Shown here piece by piece: positions 18,704 to 28,150 of a stretch of DNA of 64,000 nucleotides. Numbering within the stretch: the first letter of the stretch is position 1; every line of letters starts with the position of its first letter. Made by a program: the position numbers and the translations under genes. The stretch covers positions 62,001-126,000 of the forward strand of contig NZ_JACOPV010000016.1 of assembly GCF_016881005.1 (NCBI RefSeq), written 5' to 3'. The notes below the pieces were generated by a model that searched no databases, was not told the DNA's origin, and saw only the letters and a list, made by a program, of their open reading frames with translations. This DNA is from Pseudomonas arcuscaelestis (lineage in GTDB: Bacteria; Pseudomonadota; Gammaproteobacteria; Pseudomonadales; Pseudomonadaceae).

Positions 18704-18928
18704 TCAGGCCACCAAGGCCTGACGGGTACGCTCGATAACCGCCTGAAGCGGTGCGGACTGGCTGTACTGCTCGGGGTACAGACGCTCGCTGTGACGGGCA
18801 ATGCCGTGCTCGTTGACCAGGGTGAAACTGAAGCTGCCTTTGCGCGATGCCATGATCAAGCAGTTCAGTGGCGCAAATGCCTGGGATAGGGTGCGAATCG
18901 CAGCCTGAGTATGGATAGAGTTAGTCAT
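18704..18928 (-). CDS. DUF3509-type small protein
   Basis: 74 residues, soluble. The layout (AFAPLNCLIMASRKGSFSFT, then HGIARHSERLYPEQY, then LQAVIERTRQALVA) matches small DUF3509 proteins common in Pseudomonas, whose function I do not know. The frame is open up to 19108, but the ATG at 18928 is the first that leaves a family-length product, and AGGA lies upstream. It has its own terminator and is isolated from other genes. Confidence 0.65.
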   Translation of the reverse strand: MTNSIHTQAAIRTLSQAFAPLNCLIMASRKGSFSFTLVNEHGIARHSERLYPEQYSQSAPLQAVIERTRQALVA

Positions 18929-19600
18929 AGTTATTAGATGTTCCTGCAATAGACACGGTTTCGATCCGTGCACACTTAAAACGTTCCAGTAACGCCGGGA
19001 TTTAGTCGGGGCGAAGAACCTGACTGGAACAGAGCAGCCAGTTTTGGGCGCATTTATTATGTGGCGCTGGGGCTGACTGGTAGGTACGTCGGAGGGCAGG
19101 CAACACACCGGGTCGAGGTTCTATGCCACGGGGTGAGGATCCTGATCAATCTGCAGGTTGGTTCGCTCAGAGTAATAAGTGATTTACCTGGGAACCATCA
19201 AGTGGGCCGGTCCTTGTTTCAACAGGTGCGGCTTCAGGGTGAAGTGGACCTGTAAGGACTGCTTTGGCCAGAATTGACTTTCAGCTTGGTACTAACGGCA
19301 GCAAGACTACCGCAATGGCTGTGTCTTGGCAAGGGTGTATGGCTTTTCATTCGGGGAGCCGGCCAGTATCTCGTGTTTTTGCCACGCTGTGAAGGCCTGT
19401 GTAACGGGTGAAACGCCGCGAACGTGTCAATTTCGTGCAGGGAAGTGCCTTTCTGTACGGAGGTTGTACACACTTGGTGCAGCGGCTGTCACAGCTTTGC
19501 AACAGCAGGGGGGGAGACTGCCAATGACTTGGCTGAACTCTTAAGTCAATGAAAAAAAACACTAATTTTAGCTGGTGAAAAAATCGTCAGTTTGAGCCAA
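18929..19600. other. Gene-free stretch, content unknown
   Basis: About 670 bp without a convincing gene. The short frames on both strands (19061-19255, 19234-19473, 19326-19544) have no ribosome site or recognisable product. The part from about 19540 to 19590 is AT-rich. A small RNA is possible, but I cannot identify one. Confidence 0.35.
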
Positions 19601-19671
19601 AGCCCCGTTTCATGGGGGTTTGCGGCCCCTTGAAGGGGGTTGTCCACCGAGTTATCCACAGCTTCTGTGGA
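19600..19671. other. Three adjacent hairpins, the last with a DnaA box
   Basis: CCCC-GTTTCAT-GGGG, CCCC-TTGA-AGGGG and TCCACAG-CTT-CTGTGGA follow one another. The first two could end a short transcript. The third contains a consensus DnaA box, TTATCCACA (19652-19660). Confidence 0.4.
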
Positions 19672-19881
19672 TTGTCCCGAGCGCTTGCTCTAGGACGGGC
19701 GTGCCAGGTTTTTCCGATCTGTCTGACAATCTGTACGCAGGCATCCGTCAGCTGAAAAAGCGTTGTCTAACGTCAATAAATAAACTTGGAAATATTTTGT
19801 AAAAAGTATCCGTGAGGCTCGGGCCATTGTCGGAAAAATGGAGTAGAGTGGCGCGCCTCTCGAATTGCCTTCGCTGTCGTT

Positions 19882-20310
19882 ATGAAGTTTCGCGCCAAAA
19901 TTCCTGCAATTTCTTCAGTTCCCCCGCCTGTGCCTGAGCCAAAGCGCTTCTCCTTGAAGGTTGCCTTGTGGCTGCTCGACAGTCCGCGCCTGGGGGACAA
20001 TCCGAACGTCAAGCATTTTGCTGGGCGCTTGCTCAAGCAGCCGGCGCGCCAGGGTGTGGTTGTAGCGCAAAGTCGACTTGGGCAGATGCTTTGTCGCGAT
20101 TGTGGCAATGCTCGCGACCGGCGTATCGGCCACGACCTGTTGCGCCAGGCTGCTCGTGCTGGCGACCGGCGTGCCCAGCTTGAATTCGGCCGTCTGTGTG
20201 CGCTACCGCAGCACAATGAGCCCGAGCAGGCACGCTACTGGCTGGAGCAGGCTTCGTCCCAGGGGTCGCAGGAAGCCAGGCGCTTGCTCAAGCAATTGCC
20301 CGATGCCTGA
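19882..20310 (+). CDS. SEL1-like / TPR-related repeat protein
   Basis: 142 residues. Two to three SEL1-like helical units are visible: AQSRLGQMLCRD with HDLLRQAARAGDRRAQLEFGRL, then QARYWLEQASSQGSQEARRLL. Such repeats mediate protein contacts. No signal peptide. The start region has only a weak ribosome site. It is followed 58 bp later by rmuC on the same strand, but there is no known functional link. Confidence 0.7.
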   Translation: MKFRAKIPAISSVPPPVPEPKRFSLKVALWLLDSPRLGDNPNVKHFAGRLLKQPARQGVVVAQSRLGQMLCRDCGNARDRRIGHDLLRQAARAGDRRAQLEFGRLCALPQHNEPEQARYWLEQASSQGSQEARRLLKQLPDA

Positions 20311-20368
20311 CGCGGCGCAGCGCCAAGGCTGGTAAGCTCAGGCGCTGATTTCAGGTGGGAGTGTTCGG

Positions 20369-21877
20369 GTGGCAATTGCGTTAGATCTGACCAGTATCGT
20401 GCTGGGTATCGTGGCGGCCGCGGTGCCATGTCTGGGCTGGGTGTTCCAGCAGCAACGGCGTCAGGCCGCGCGCGATGCGCAGGCTGCGTTGTTGGAGGAG
20501 CGCTTGAGCAGCGCACAGTTGGCCCAGGAAGGTTTGCTCGCCCAACTTGATGCCTGCCGCGACGAAATCAGTGACCTGAGCCAGGCCAATGCCGCCAAGC
20601 AGGCGACACTTGCGGCGCAAGCTCGGGAGCTGGAGTTGCTGCAGATCGAGCGTGACAATGCCCGCGACGCCAGTCATGCCTGGCAGATCGAACGTAACGC
20701 CCGGGAGGCAGAGCTACGCCGCCTGGACGCGCACAGTGCGGCCTTGGCTGCTGAGCTGCGTGAGCAGCAGGAAAGCCACCAGCAGCGTCTCAACGACCTT
20801 CAGGGCTCTCGGGATGAGCTGCGGGCGCAGTTCGCCGAGATGGCTACGAAGATCTTCGACGAACGTGAGCAACGTTTCGCCCAGACCAGCCATCAGCACC
20901 TGGGGCAATTGCTCGATCCGTTGAAAGAGCGTATCCAGGCGTTTGAAAAGCGCGTCGAGGACAGCTATCAGCAGGAAGCCCGCGAGCGTTTCTCCCTGGC
21001 CAAGGAACTGGAGCGCCTGCAACAGCTGAACTTGCGCCTCAGTGACGAAGCGACCAACCTGACCCAGGCGTTGAAAGGCCAGAAAACCCAAGGCAACTGG
21101 GGCGAATTGATTCTGGAGCGCGTGCTGGAGCACGCGGGCCTTGAGAAAGGCCGTGAATACCAGACCCAGGTCAATCTGAAGAGCGCCGACGGTGAGCGTT
21201 TTCAGCCCGACGTGTTGATCATGCTGCCTGGCGACAAACAGGTTGTGGTCGATTCCAAGGTCAGCCTGACGGCCTATCAGCAATATGTTGCCGCGGATGA
21301 CAGCGACATCGCCCAGGCCGCGCTCAAGCAGCATGTGCTGTCGTTGCGCAATCATGTCAAAGGCTTGTCCGGCAAGGACTACAACCGCCTGGAAGGCTTA
21401 CATAGCCTGGATTTCGTCTTGCTCTTCGTGCCGATCGAGGCTGCATTCTCCGCCGCCCTGCAGGCCGAACCGAACTTGTTCCAGGAAGCCTTCGACCGCC
21501 AGATTGTGATTGTCAGCCCAACAACACTGTTGGCCACCCTGAGGGTGATCGACAGCCTGTGGAAGCAGGAACGCCAAAGCCAGAATGCGCGGGAGATTGC
21601 CGAGCGTGCCGGCTGGCTGTACGACAAGTTCGTGTTGTTCATCCAGGATCTGGACGAACTCGGCAGTCGCTTGCAACAGGTAGATAAGGCCTACAGTGCG
21701 GCGCGCAACAAGCTCTGCGAGGGGCGTGGCAATCTGATCAGCCGCAGCGAGCAGCTTAAATTGCTGGGTGCGCGAGCCAGCAAAAGCCTTCCGGCAGATT
21801 TGCTGGAGCGGGCCATGAGCGAAGGCGACCCGTTGGCCGCCAGTGCTCTTACTGGACCAGACTCAGGTGTCGATTGA
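20369..21877 (+). CDS. rmuC: DNA recombination protein RmuC
   Basis: 502 residues: an N-terminal membrane anchor (LTSIVLGIVAAAVPCLGWVF), a long Gln/Glu/Ala-rich coiled coil over roughly residues 30-190, then the RmuC nuclease-like domain with GNWGELILERVLEHAGL, PDVLIMLPGDKQVVVDSKVSL and FVPIEAAFSAAL. E. coli RmuC limits inversions at short repeats. The start is GTG with GGGAG upstream. The 3' end overlaps the converging histidine kinase gene by 29 bp. Confidence 0.94.
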   Translation: MAIALDLTSIVLGIVAAAVPCLGWVFQQQRRQAARDAQAALLEERLSSAQLAQEGLLAQLDACRDEISDLSQANAAKQATLAAQARELELLQIERDNARDASHAWQIERNAREAELRRLDAHSAALAAELREQQESHQQRLNDLQGSRDELRAQFAEMATKIFDEREQRFAQTSHQHLGQLLDPLKERIQAFEKRVEDSYQQEARERFSLAKELERLQQLNLRLSDEATNLTQALKGQKTQGNWGELILERVLEHAGLEKGREYQTQVNLKSADGERFQPDVLIMLPGDKQVVVDSKVSLTAYQQYVAADDSDIAQAALKQHVLSLRNHVKGLSGKDYNRLEGLHSLDFVLLFVPIEAAFSAALQAEPNLFQEAFDRQIVIVSPTTLLATLRVIDSLWKQERQSQNAREIAERAGWLYDKFVLFIQDLDELGSRLQQVDKAYSAARNKLCEGRGNLISRSEQLKLLGARASKSLPADLLERAMSEGDPLAASALTGPDSGVD

Positions 21878-24800
21878 GCAGGGCACGCAACGCGGCTGGC
21901 TTGACCGGCTTGGCCAGGTAGTCAAGGCCTGCAGCATGCACTTGCGCCACGGTTTCGCTGCGACCGTCGGCGCTGATCACCACACCAGGAACGGGTTCGC
22001 CAAGGCTTTTGCGTAGCCAGGCCATCAATTCTGTGCCGGTATCGCCTTCGTCCAGATGATAGTCGACCAGGACCAGGTGCGGGCGCAGGCCTTCTTCCAG
22101 GAGCGCCTGGCATTCATCGCGGTTACGGGCTGTCCAGACTTGGCAGCCCCAGCGGCTGAGCAGGCTGTTCATACCAATCAGAATGCTGTCTTCGTTGTCC
22201 ACGCACAGCACCTGCAAACCTGCCAGGGGTTGACCGGCTTGCTCGGTCGGCGCGGTGACAGCGGCGGCCGGCGTGGTCGCCAGCGGTACGCTGACCCGGA
22301 AGACACTGCCCTTACCGGGCCAGGAACGTACTTCCAGGGTGTGGCCAAGTACGCGGCACAGGCCGTCAGCGATGGCCAGGCCCAGGCCCAGGCCTTTTTC
22401 CGCACGCGTCTGGTGACTGTCCAGGCGCTTGAACTCTTCGAAAATCACTTGCAGCTTGTCGTCGGCAATCCCGGGGCCACGGTCCCAGACTTCCAGCCAC
22501 AACTTGCCGGCGTTGCGGCGCACCCCCAGTAGAATCGGGCCCTTGCCGTAGCGGAAGGCGTTGGTCAGGAAGTTCTGCAGGATGCGCCGCAGCAACTTCA
22601 TGTCACTGTGCACCCGCAGGCGGCTGCCGCGCACGCGAAAGTCCAGGCCTTGTTGCTGGGCCAGGACTTTGAACTCGGCGCCCAGGGTATCGAACAGCTC
22701 GTTAAGGGCGAACGGCTTGGGATCGGGATTGATCTTGCCGTTTTCCAGGCGCGAAATGTCGAGCAGATCACTGATCAATTCTTCTGCCGAGCGCAACGAG
22801 CTGTCCAGATGCTGGACCAACTGCTGGGCGTCCGCTGACAGCCCGTCGCCTTGATGGGAGAGGGCAGCGGAGAACAGCCGTGCAGCGTTCAAGGGCTGCA
22901 TCAGGTCATGACTTACGGCAGCCAGGAAGCGGGTTTTCGACTGGTTGGCGGATTCGGCGTGGCTCTTTGCCTCGGTCAGCGCCTGGTTCAATTGCGAAAG
23001 CTCCTGGGTACGCTCCGAGACCCGTTGCTCAAGGCCTTCGTTGGCATCCTTGAGCGCTTGCTCGGCTTCGCGGAACGGGGTGATGTCGGTGAAACTCATG
23101 ACAAAGCCGCCGCCAGGCATCGGATTGCCGATCAGCTCGATGACGCGACCGTTGGGAAACAGCCGCTCCGAGGTATGCGCGCGGCCTTGACGCATCCAGT
23201 GCAGGCGGCGGGCTACATGAACCTGGGCTTCACCCGGCCCGCAAAGACCACGCTCGGCGTTGTAGCGGATGATATCGGCAATCGGTCTGCCGACACTGAT
23301 AAGACCGTCCGGGTAGTTGAACAGCTCCAGATACCGGCGATTCCAGGCTACCAGCAGCAGGTTCTGGTCGACCACGCTGATACCCTGGCTGATGTTTTCG
23401 ATGGCGCCTTGCAGCAGTGCGCGGTTGAACTGCAGGACTTCCGAGGCTTCGTCGGCAATGCGCACGACATCCTCAAGCTGCATATCGCGGCCTTCGATGG
23501 CCGCCTTGACCACTGCTCGGGTCGAGGACGCACCCAGCACGCCCGCCAGCAAGCGCTCGGTGTGCTCGATCCAGTCACCGTCGGCATTCTGGTTGGGGTT
23601 GAAACCCTTGCCCTGGCGGTAGGCAAAGCGGATGAAACTCTGGCGCGCGCGTTCCTCACCGACAAAACGCGCGGCAAGGTGCAGCAGGTCGTCAATTTGC
23701 ACCGCCAGCAGCGAGCGACTGTTGGGGCGGGCGCTGGTTTGCTGGCCGATAAACCGGCCGGCCTGCCAGTGTTCGGAAACGCGGGTGCGCGACAGGATCG
23801 AGACCCAGGCAAACAGCGTGAAGTTACCCGCCAGCGACAGCACAACACCTTGGGTCAGTGGTGTGATTGGCAGGTTCAATGGGTTGCCATGTAGCCACGC
23901 CAGGCCAGGAAACAGGTCCAGTGACCAGCCCAGGCTGTGGGCGGCGATCGGCAGGACCAGGGTATAGAACCAGAGGAAAATCCCCGCTGCCAAGCCTGCG
24001 AACACGCCCCGGCGGTTGGCCTGTTTCCAGTACAGGGCGCCGAGCATTGCTGGCGTCAGTTGGGTTACGGCGGCAAAGGCGACCTGGCCGATGGTGGCCA
24101 GACTGGCAGTGGAACCGAGCAGTCGATAGCTGACATAGGCCAGCAGGAGGATGGCGACAATGGTCACCCGGCGTACCGACAGCATCCAGTGGCGGAACAC
24201 CTCGAATGGGCGCTCGGCGTTGTTGCGCCGCAACAACCACGGCAGCAGCATGTCGTTGGAAACCATGGTCGACAGGGCCACGGCTTCAACGATAACCATA
24301 CCGGTGGCGGCCGAGGCGCCGCCGATAAACGCCAGCAGCGCCAGGGCCGGATGCGCTTCGGCCAGCGGCAGGCTGATGACGAACGAGTCGGGGATTACCC
24401 CTGGCAGGAGCATTTGTCCGGCCAGGGCAATAGGCACCACGAACAGCGCCGCAAGAATCAGGTACGTCGGGAATACCCAGCGCGCCAGGCGCAGATCCTG
24501 TGGTTCAATGTTTTCGACCACGGTGACGTGGAACTGTCGCGGCAGGCAGATGATCGCCATCATCGCCACCCCGGTCTGGACCACCATCGATGGCCAATTG
24601 ACGGTTTCGTTCCAGAAACCTTCCAGGCGCGGTGCCAATTTCGCCTGGCTGAACAGGTCGTCGAAGCCGTCATACAGGTAAAAAGTAACGAAGATACCAA
24701 CGGCAAGGAACGCCAGCAGTTTGACCATCGATTCGAAGGCGATGGCCAGGACCATGCCACGGTGGTGTTCGGTGACATCCAGGCTGCGGGTACCGAACAC

Positions 24801-25322
24801 GATGGAGAACAGCGCCAGTACCAGCGAGACCACCAACGCAGTGTCTTGTACGCGGCTGCCGGTGGCGTCGGCGCTGGCGCCGATCAGCAGGTTCACGCCA
24901 AGCACGATGCCTTTGAGTTGCAAGGCAATGTACGGCAGCACGCCCACCAGGCAGATCAGCGCCACCACCACCGCCAGTGACTGCGACTTGCCGTAGCGGG
25001 CGGCGATAAAGTCAGCAATCGAGGTAATGTTTTCCTGTTTGCTGATCAGCACCATTTTCTGCAGCACCCAGGGTGCAAACAGCAGCAACAGCACAGGGCC
25101 CAGGTAGATGGGCAGGAAGGCCCAGAGTTGTTCGGCGGATTGGCCGACAGCGCCGAAGAACGTCCAGCTGGTGCAGTACACCGCCAGCGATAAGCTGTAC
25201 ACCCAGGCGCGCAGACGCGGTGGCAACGGCGTTTTACGGCGGTCACCATAGAATGCGATAGCGAACATGATGGCCATATAGGCCAGGGCGACCACGGCGA
25301 TCAGCCCACTGGACAGCGACAT
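21849..25322 (-). CDS. Hybrid sensor histidine kinase with N-terminal sodium:solute symporter domain (MxtR/CrbS-like)
   Basis: 1157 residues. About the first 500 form a sodium:solute-symporter-like membrane domain (Trp-Thr-Phe-Phe-Gly and FDDLFSQ blocks). A PAS domain lies near 630-750 and a coiled coil near 780; the kinase phospho-acceptor is His805 in VSHDLMQPLN, with ATP-binding GPGIADDKLQ and GLGLGLAIADGL; the C-terminal receiver has Asp1087 in VDYHLD. The layout with a receiver fits MxtR/CrbS, which controls acetate metabolism with the regulator ErdR/CrbR, better than CbrA, which lacks a receiver. The partner regulator is not in this window. Confidence 0.88.
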   Translation of the reverse strand: MSLSSGLIAVVALAYMAIMFAIAFYGDRRKTPLPPRLRAWVYSLSLAVYCTSWTFFGAVGQSAEQLWAFLPIYLGPVLLLLFAPWVLQKMVLISKQENITSIADFIAARYGKSQSLAVVVALICLVGVLPYIALQLKGIVLGVNLLIGASADATGSRVQDTALVVSLVLALFSIVFGTRSLDVTEHHRGMVLAIAFESMVKLLAFLAVGIFVTFYLYDGFDDLFSQAKLAPRLEGFWNETVNWPSMVVQTGVAMMAIICLPRQFHVTVVENIEPQDLRLARWVFPTYLILAALFVVPIALAGQMLLPGVIPDSFVISLPLAEAHPALALLAFIGGASAATGMVIVEAVALSTMVSNDMLLPWLLRRNNAERPFEVFRHWMLSVRRVTIVAILLLAYVSYRLLGSTASLATIGQVAFAAVTQLTPAMLGALYWKQANRRGVFAGLAAGIFLWFYTLVLPIAAHSLGWSLDLFPGLAWLHGNPLNLPITPLTQGVVLSLAGNFTLFAWVSILSRTRVSEHWQAGRFIGQQTSARPNSRSLLAVQIDDLLHLAARFVGEERARQSFIRFAYRQGKGFNPNQNADGDWIEHTERLLAGVLGASSTRAVVKAAIEGRDMQLEDVVRIADEASEVLQFNRALLQGAIENISQGISVVDQNLLLVAWNRRYLELFNYPDGLISVGRPIADIIRYNAERGLCGPGEAQVHVARRLHWMRQGRAHTSERLFPNGRVIELIGNPMPGGGFVMSFTDITPFREAEQALKDANEGLEQRVSERTQELSQLNQALTEAKSHAESANQSKTRFLAAVSHDLMQPLNAARLFSAALSHQGDGLSADAQQLVQHLDSSLRSAEELISDLLDISRLENGKINPDPKPFALNELFDTLGAEFKVLAQQQGLDFRVRGSRLRVHSDMKLLRRILQNFLTNAFRYGKGPILLGVRRNAGKLWLEVWDRGPGIADDKLQVIFEEFKRLDSHQTRAEKGLGLGLAIADGLCRVLGHTLEVRSWPGKGSVFRVSVPLATTPAAAVTAPTEQAGQPLAGLQVLCVDNEDSILIGMNSLLSRWGCQVWTARNRDECQALLEEGLRPHLVLVDYHLDEGDTGTELMAWLRKSLGEPVPGVVISADGRSETVAQVHAAGLDYLAKPVKPAALRALLNRHLSLVQ

Positions 25323-25397
25323 GACTACTCCGAAACAAAAAAATGCTAGAGCCGTCGGCGTAACGGCGAATCTTGATCAATCAGTCTGGCACGCCGT

Positions 25398-25410
25398 TGA
25401 CGCTTCGTCA
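25398..25410. promoter_or_regulatory. Short inverted repeat upstream of the hybrid kinase
   Basis: TGACG-CTT-CGTCA is a perfect 5-bp inverted repeat in the 224-bp gap upstream of the hybrid kinase. Its role is unknown; it could be a regulator half-site pair or a small hairpin. Confidence 0.25.
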
Positions 25411-25546
25411 GCGCCGACGATGGTAGCAGTGGCAGAGCGTCGCAGGTTCGCGGATGACTGGGTCATTATTCTTATCGGGGCGGGTAGACCACGATCAACA
25501 TCAAACGCAGATTGTGATGCCTGCCGCGATCGGGTCTTGCGCCTAT

Positions 25547-26740
25547 TCAGGCTGTTGTGCCGTTGTTTCCTTTGGCGCCCAGGTAATAGAACAGTGCCGC
25601 CAGGCACACAGAGCCAATCAGCAGGTAGAACGTGGCCACGGGCACCAGGTGCGCAAGAGCGAAGCCGCAAATTACCGGGCCCAGGGCAGCACCGAGGTTG
25701 GACAGGTTTTGTGCACCGTAATAAACCCCACGCAGGTGTTCGGGGGCGATGCTGTCGATAAACATGTATTCAGCCGGAATCACGATGATTTCACCCAGGG
25801 TGAACACCAGCATTGCCAGGCACCAGGCCAACAGCGACTGGGCCAGGGAAAAGCCAAGCAGGCCGGCCAGGAACAATGCCATGCCGGCCAGCAGCCAGGG
25901 CATCAGTTGGCGGCTGCTGATGCGCCGGCCGATCACATATTGCAGGGCGATGACAGTGACCGCGTTGGTGGCTACCAAATAACTGATATACCGGGCTGCT
26001 TCGCTGGCGCTGCTGGTGACTACCAGGTACTGCGACAGGTAAGCGGTGAATTGTCCGAACACCACGGCACTGAGCGCGCCGCCGAGGGTAAAGCAGATTA
26101 GCCGGCGGTCTTTGAGCAGTTGCCCACCCACACTGAGAAAGCCCGTCTGCGGGCCGTTATCCAGATTTGCCCGCGCCGAGCGCTCGCCCCAGCGCCGATA
26201 GAGCAGGCACATGACCAGGCCCAACAGTGCAGATACCAGAAAGGGCAGGTGATCATCGAGCAGTATCAGCGCCACGCCAACGAATGGCCCAACCGCGTAA
26301 GCCACGTTGCTCAAGGTGTATTTGATCGAGAACACCTCGGAGCGCTCATCCAGTGGTAGCAGTGCACAGAATCCAGCCTTGGCGGCAATGTCGACAACCG
26401 CCAATGCCAGGTTGATCAGAACCAGGCTGATAAAGAACAGGCTCAGCTCACGGCTGACCACCGCAGTAATGAAAGCCCCGGTGAACACCAGGGTCGAGGC
26501 GATGATCACCGTATAGCTGCGCAGGGTATCGATGAGGTAGCCGCCATACAGGCTCAACAGCGACGCAACAATCAACGCGCCGCCAATCATCAAGCCGATG
26601 CCGCTGATATCCAGGGAAAAGTTTTGCGCCAGGTAGACCACCAGGTAGGGCAGGGTGATTGCACGGGCGAGTGTCAATACAAAAGTGGTGGCCAGCAATA
26701 GGCGCACCTGCGGGCTGTAGCGTATTGCGGCGGCGAGCAT
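25547..26740 (-). CDS. MFS transporter (YdeE/MdtH-like)
   Basis: 397 residues with about twelve membrane helices. The opening LLLATTFVLTLARAITLPYLVVYLAQ and the IKYTLSNVAYAVGPFVG block resemble E. coli YdeE, a drug/dipeptide-type exporter; substrate not predictable. I moved the start to the ATG at 26740, which has AAGGACGT just upstream; the longer frame from 26776 would add twelve polar residues. It is divergent from the TDT transporter gene. Confidence 0.85.
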   Translation of the reverse strand: MLAAAIRYSPQVRLLLATTFVLTLARAITLPYLVVYLAQNFSLDISGIGLMIGGALIVASLLSLYGGYLIDTLRSYTVIIASTLVFTGAFITAVVSRELSLFFISLVLINLALAVVDIAAKAGFCALLPLDERSEVFSIKYTLSNVAYAVGPFVGVALILLDDHLPFLVSALLGLVMCLLYRRWGERSARANLDNGPQTGFLSVGGQLLKDRRLICFTLGGALSAVVFGQFTAYLSQYLVVTSSASEAARYISYLVATNAVTVIALQYVIGRRISSRQLMPWLLAGMALFLAGLLGFSLAQSLLAWCLAMLVFTLGEIIVIPAEYMFIDSIAPEHLRGVYYGAQNLSNLGAALGPVICGFALAHLVPVATFYLLIGSVCLAALFYYLGAKGNNGTTA

Positions 26741-26925
26741 TTTTACGTCCTTGTTGTTCGTGCGATAAGCCGACAAGTGTGAAGCATACGCTCGGTAATC
26801 AAAGGCTGAACAGGGGGTTTTTATATCTTCAAAATAGATAACACATAGCTGAAATACCCGTTTTATAGATAATAATTTTCACCCTAGGATGATCCCACGT
26901 CACCGGCCAACAGGAGACCTTGATC

Positions 26926-28071
26926 ATGCCGTGCTTGCAACCCAACGCATCCCCCCTCAGACCCTTGCGCCACCTGGCGCATCCGCGTGAGGTGATCCGT
27001 CAGTTCACCCCCAACTGGTTCGCCGCAACCATGGGCACCGGAGTGTTGTCCCTGGCGCTCATGCAGGTAGGCATTAACAGTCTGCAGGGGCTGGCGCAGG
27101 CGTTGTGGTGGCTGACCATTGCCCTGTTTTTACTGTTTAGCGGCTTGTACGCTGCACGCTGGATCATGTTTTTCCATGAGGCACGGCAGATTTTTGCCCA
27201 TTCAACGGTGTCGATGTTCTTCGGCACTATTCCGATGGGCCTGGCGACCATCCTCAATGGATTCCTGGTATTTGGCATCGATCGCTGGGGCGAAGGGATC
27301 GTGCCCTGGATCGAGGCGATGTGGTGGTTCGATGTTGGCCTGGCGCTGCTTTGCGGCGTATCGATCCCTTACCTGATGTTCACCCGCCAGGAGCACAGCA
27401 TTGATCAGATGACTGCTGTCTGGTTGCTGCCAGTGGTCGCCGCGGAGGTTGCTGCTGCCAGTGGAGGCCAGTTGGCGCCGCACTTGGTCGATGCCCACAG
27501 CCAGTTTCAGGTGCTGGTGACCAGCTATGTGCTGTGGGCGGTATCGCTGCCGGTAGCCTTCAGCATTCTGACCATTCTCATGCTGCGTATGGCCTTGCAC
27601 AAACTACCTGCTGCGAACATGGCGGCGTCCAGCTGGCTGGCACTCGGTCCTATCGGTACCGGCGCTCTGGGCATGTTGCTGCTGGGGGCTGATGCACCCG
27701 CGATCTTTGCCGCCAACGGCTTTGGCAATCTGGGTGACATCGCCCAAGGCCTGGGCTTGATCGCCGGGATCGTGCTGTGGGGCGCAGGCTTGTGGTGGTT
27801 GCTCACTGCGGTGCTGATCACTTGGCGCTACATGCGCCATGGCATGCCGTTCAATCTGGGCTGGTGGGGCTTCACCTTCCCGCTGGGTGTCTACAGCCTG
27901 GCTACCCTCAAACTCGGTGCCTGGTTGGGGCTGGCCTTCTTCCAGCACATGGGGCTGGTGCTGGTGGTCGCGCTGGTCGCATTGTGGTTGATGGTTTCCA
28001 GTCTGACCTTGCGCGGCGCCTGGCGTGGTGAGTTGTTCGCCTCGCCGTGTATTGCCAGCTTACATAAGTAG
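26926..28071 (+). CDS. TDT-family (TehA/Mae1-type) transporter
   Basis: 381 residues with about ten hydrophobic helices and the family opening FTPNWFAATMGTGVLSLAL, then YAARWIMFFHEARQIF and TIPMGLATILNGF. The family includes tellurite-resistance proteins, malate and sulfite transporters and SLAC1 anion channels, so an anion carrier is likely. The ATG at 26926 lies nine bases after AGGAG; a TTG at 26920 is too close to it. The sequence between this gene and the divergent MFS gene is AT-rich and probably holds both promoters. Confidence 0.85.
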   Translation: MPCLQPNASPLRPLRHLAHPREVIRQFTPNWFAATMGTGVLSLALMQVGINSLQGLAQALWWLTIALFLLFSGLYAARWIMFFHEARQIFAHSTVSMFFGTIPMGLATILNGFLVFGIDRWGEGIVPWIEAMWWFDVGLALLCGVSIPYLMFTRQEHSIDQMTAVWLLPVVAAEVAAASGGQLAPHLVDAHSQFQVLVTSYVLWAVSLPVAFSILTILMLRMALHKLPAANMAASSWLALGPIGTGALGMLLLGADAPAIFAANGFGNLGDIAQGLGLIAGIVLWGAGLWWLLTAVLITWRYMRHGMPFNLGWWGFTFPLGVYSLATLKLGAWLGLAFFQHMGLVLVVALVALWLMVSSLTLRGAWRGELFASPCIASLHK

Positions 28072-28150
28072 GTTGTAATTACCTGGGTGGTTGTGGCTTT
28101 GTGCGGGTTGCGTGCCTCCAATGACAAAGCCCCACTCAGGTACACGGACG

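Noticed and set aside
19061-19544. Short frames in the gene-free stretch
   Set aside because: No ribosome sites, no codon bias, and no conserved-looking product.
20714-21355. 213-codon minus-strand frame inside rmuC
   Set aside because: Shadow of the rmuC coiled coil; no start signal.
23937-24980. 347-codon plus-strand frame rich in Gln, His and Asp
   Set aside because: Antisense to the symporter domain of the hybrid kinase; composition is a mirror of membrane codons.
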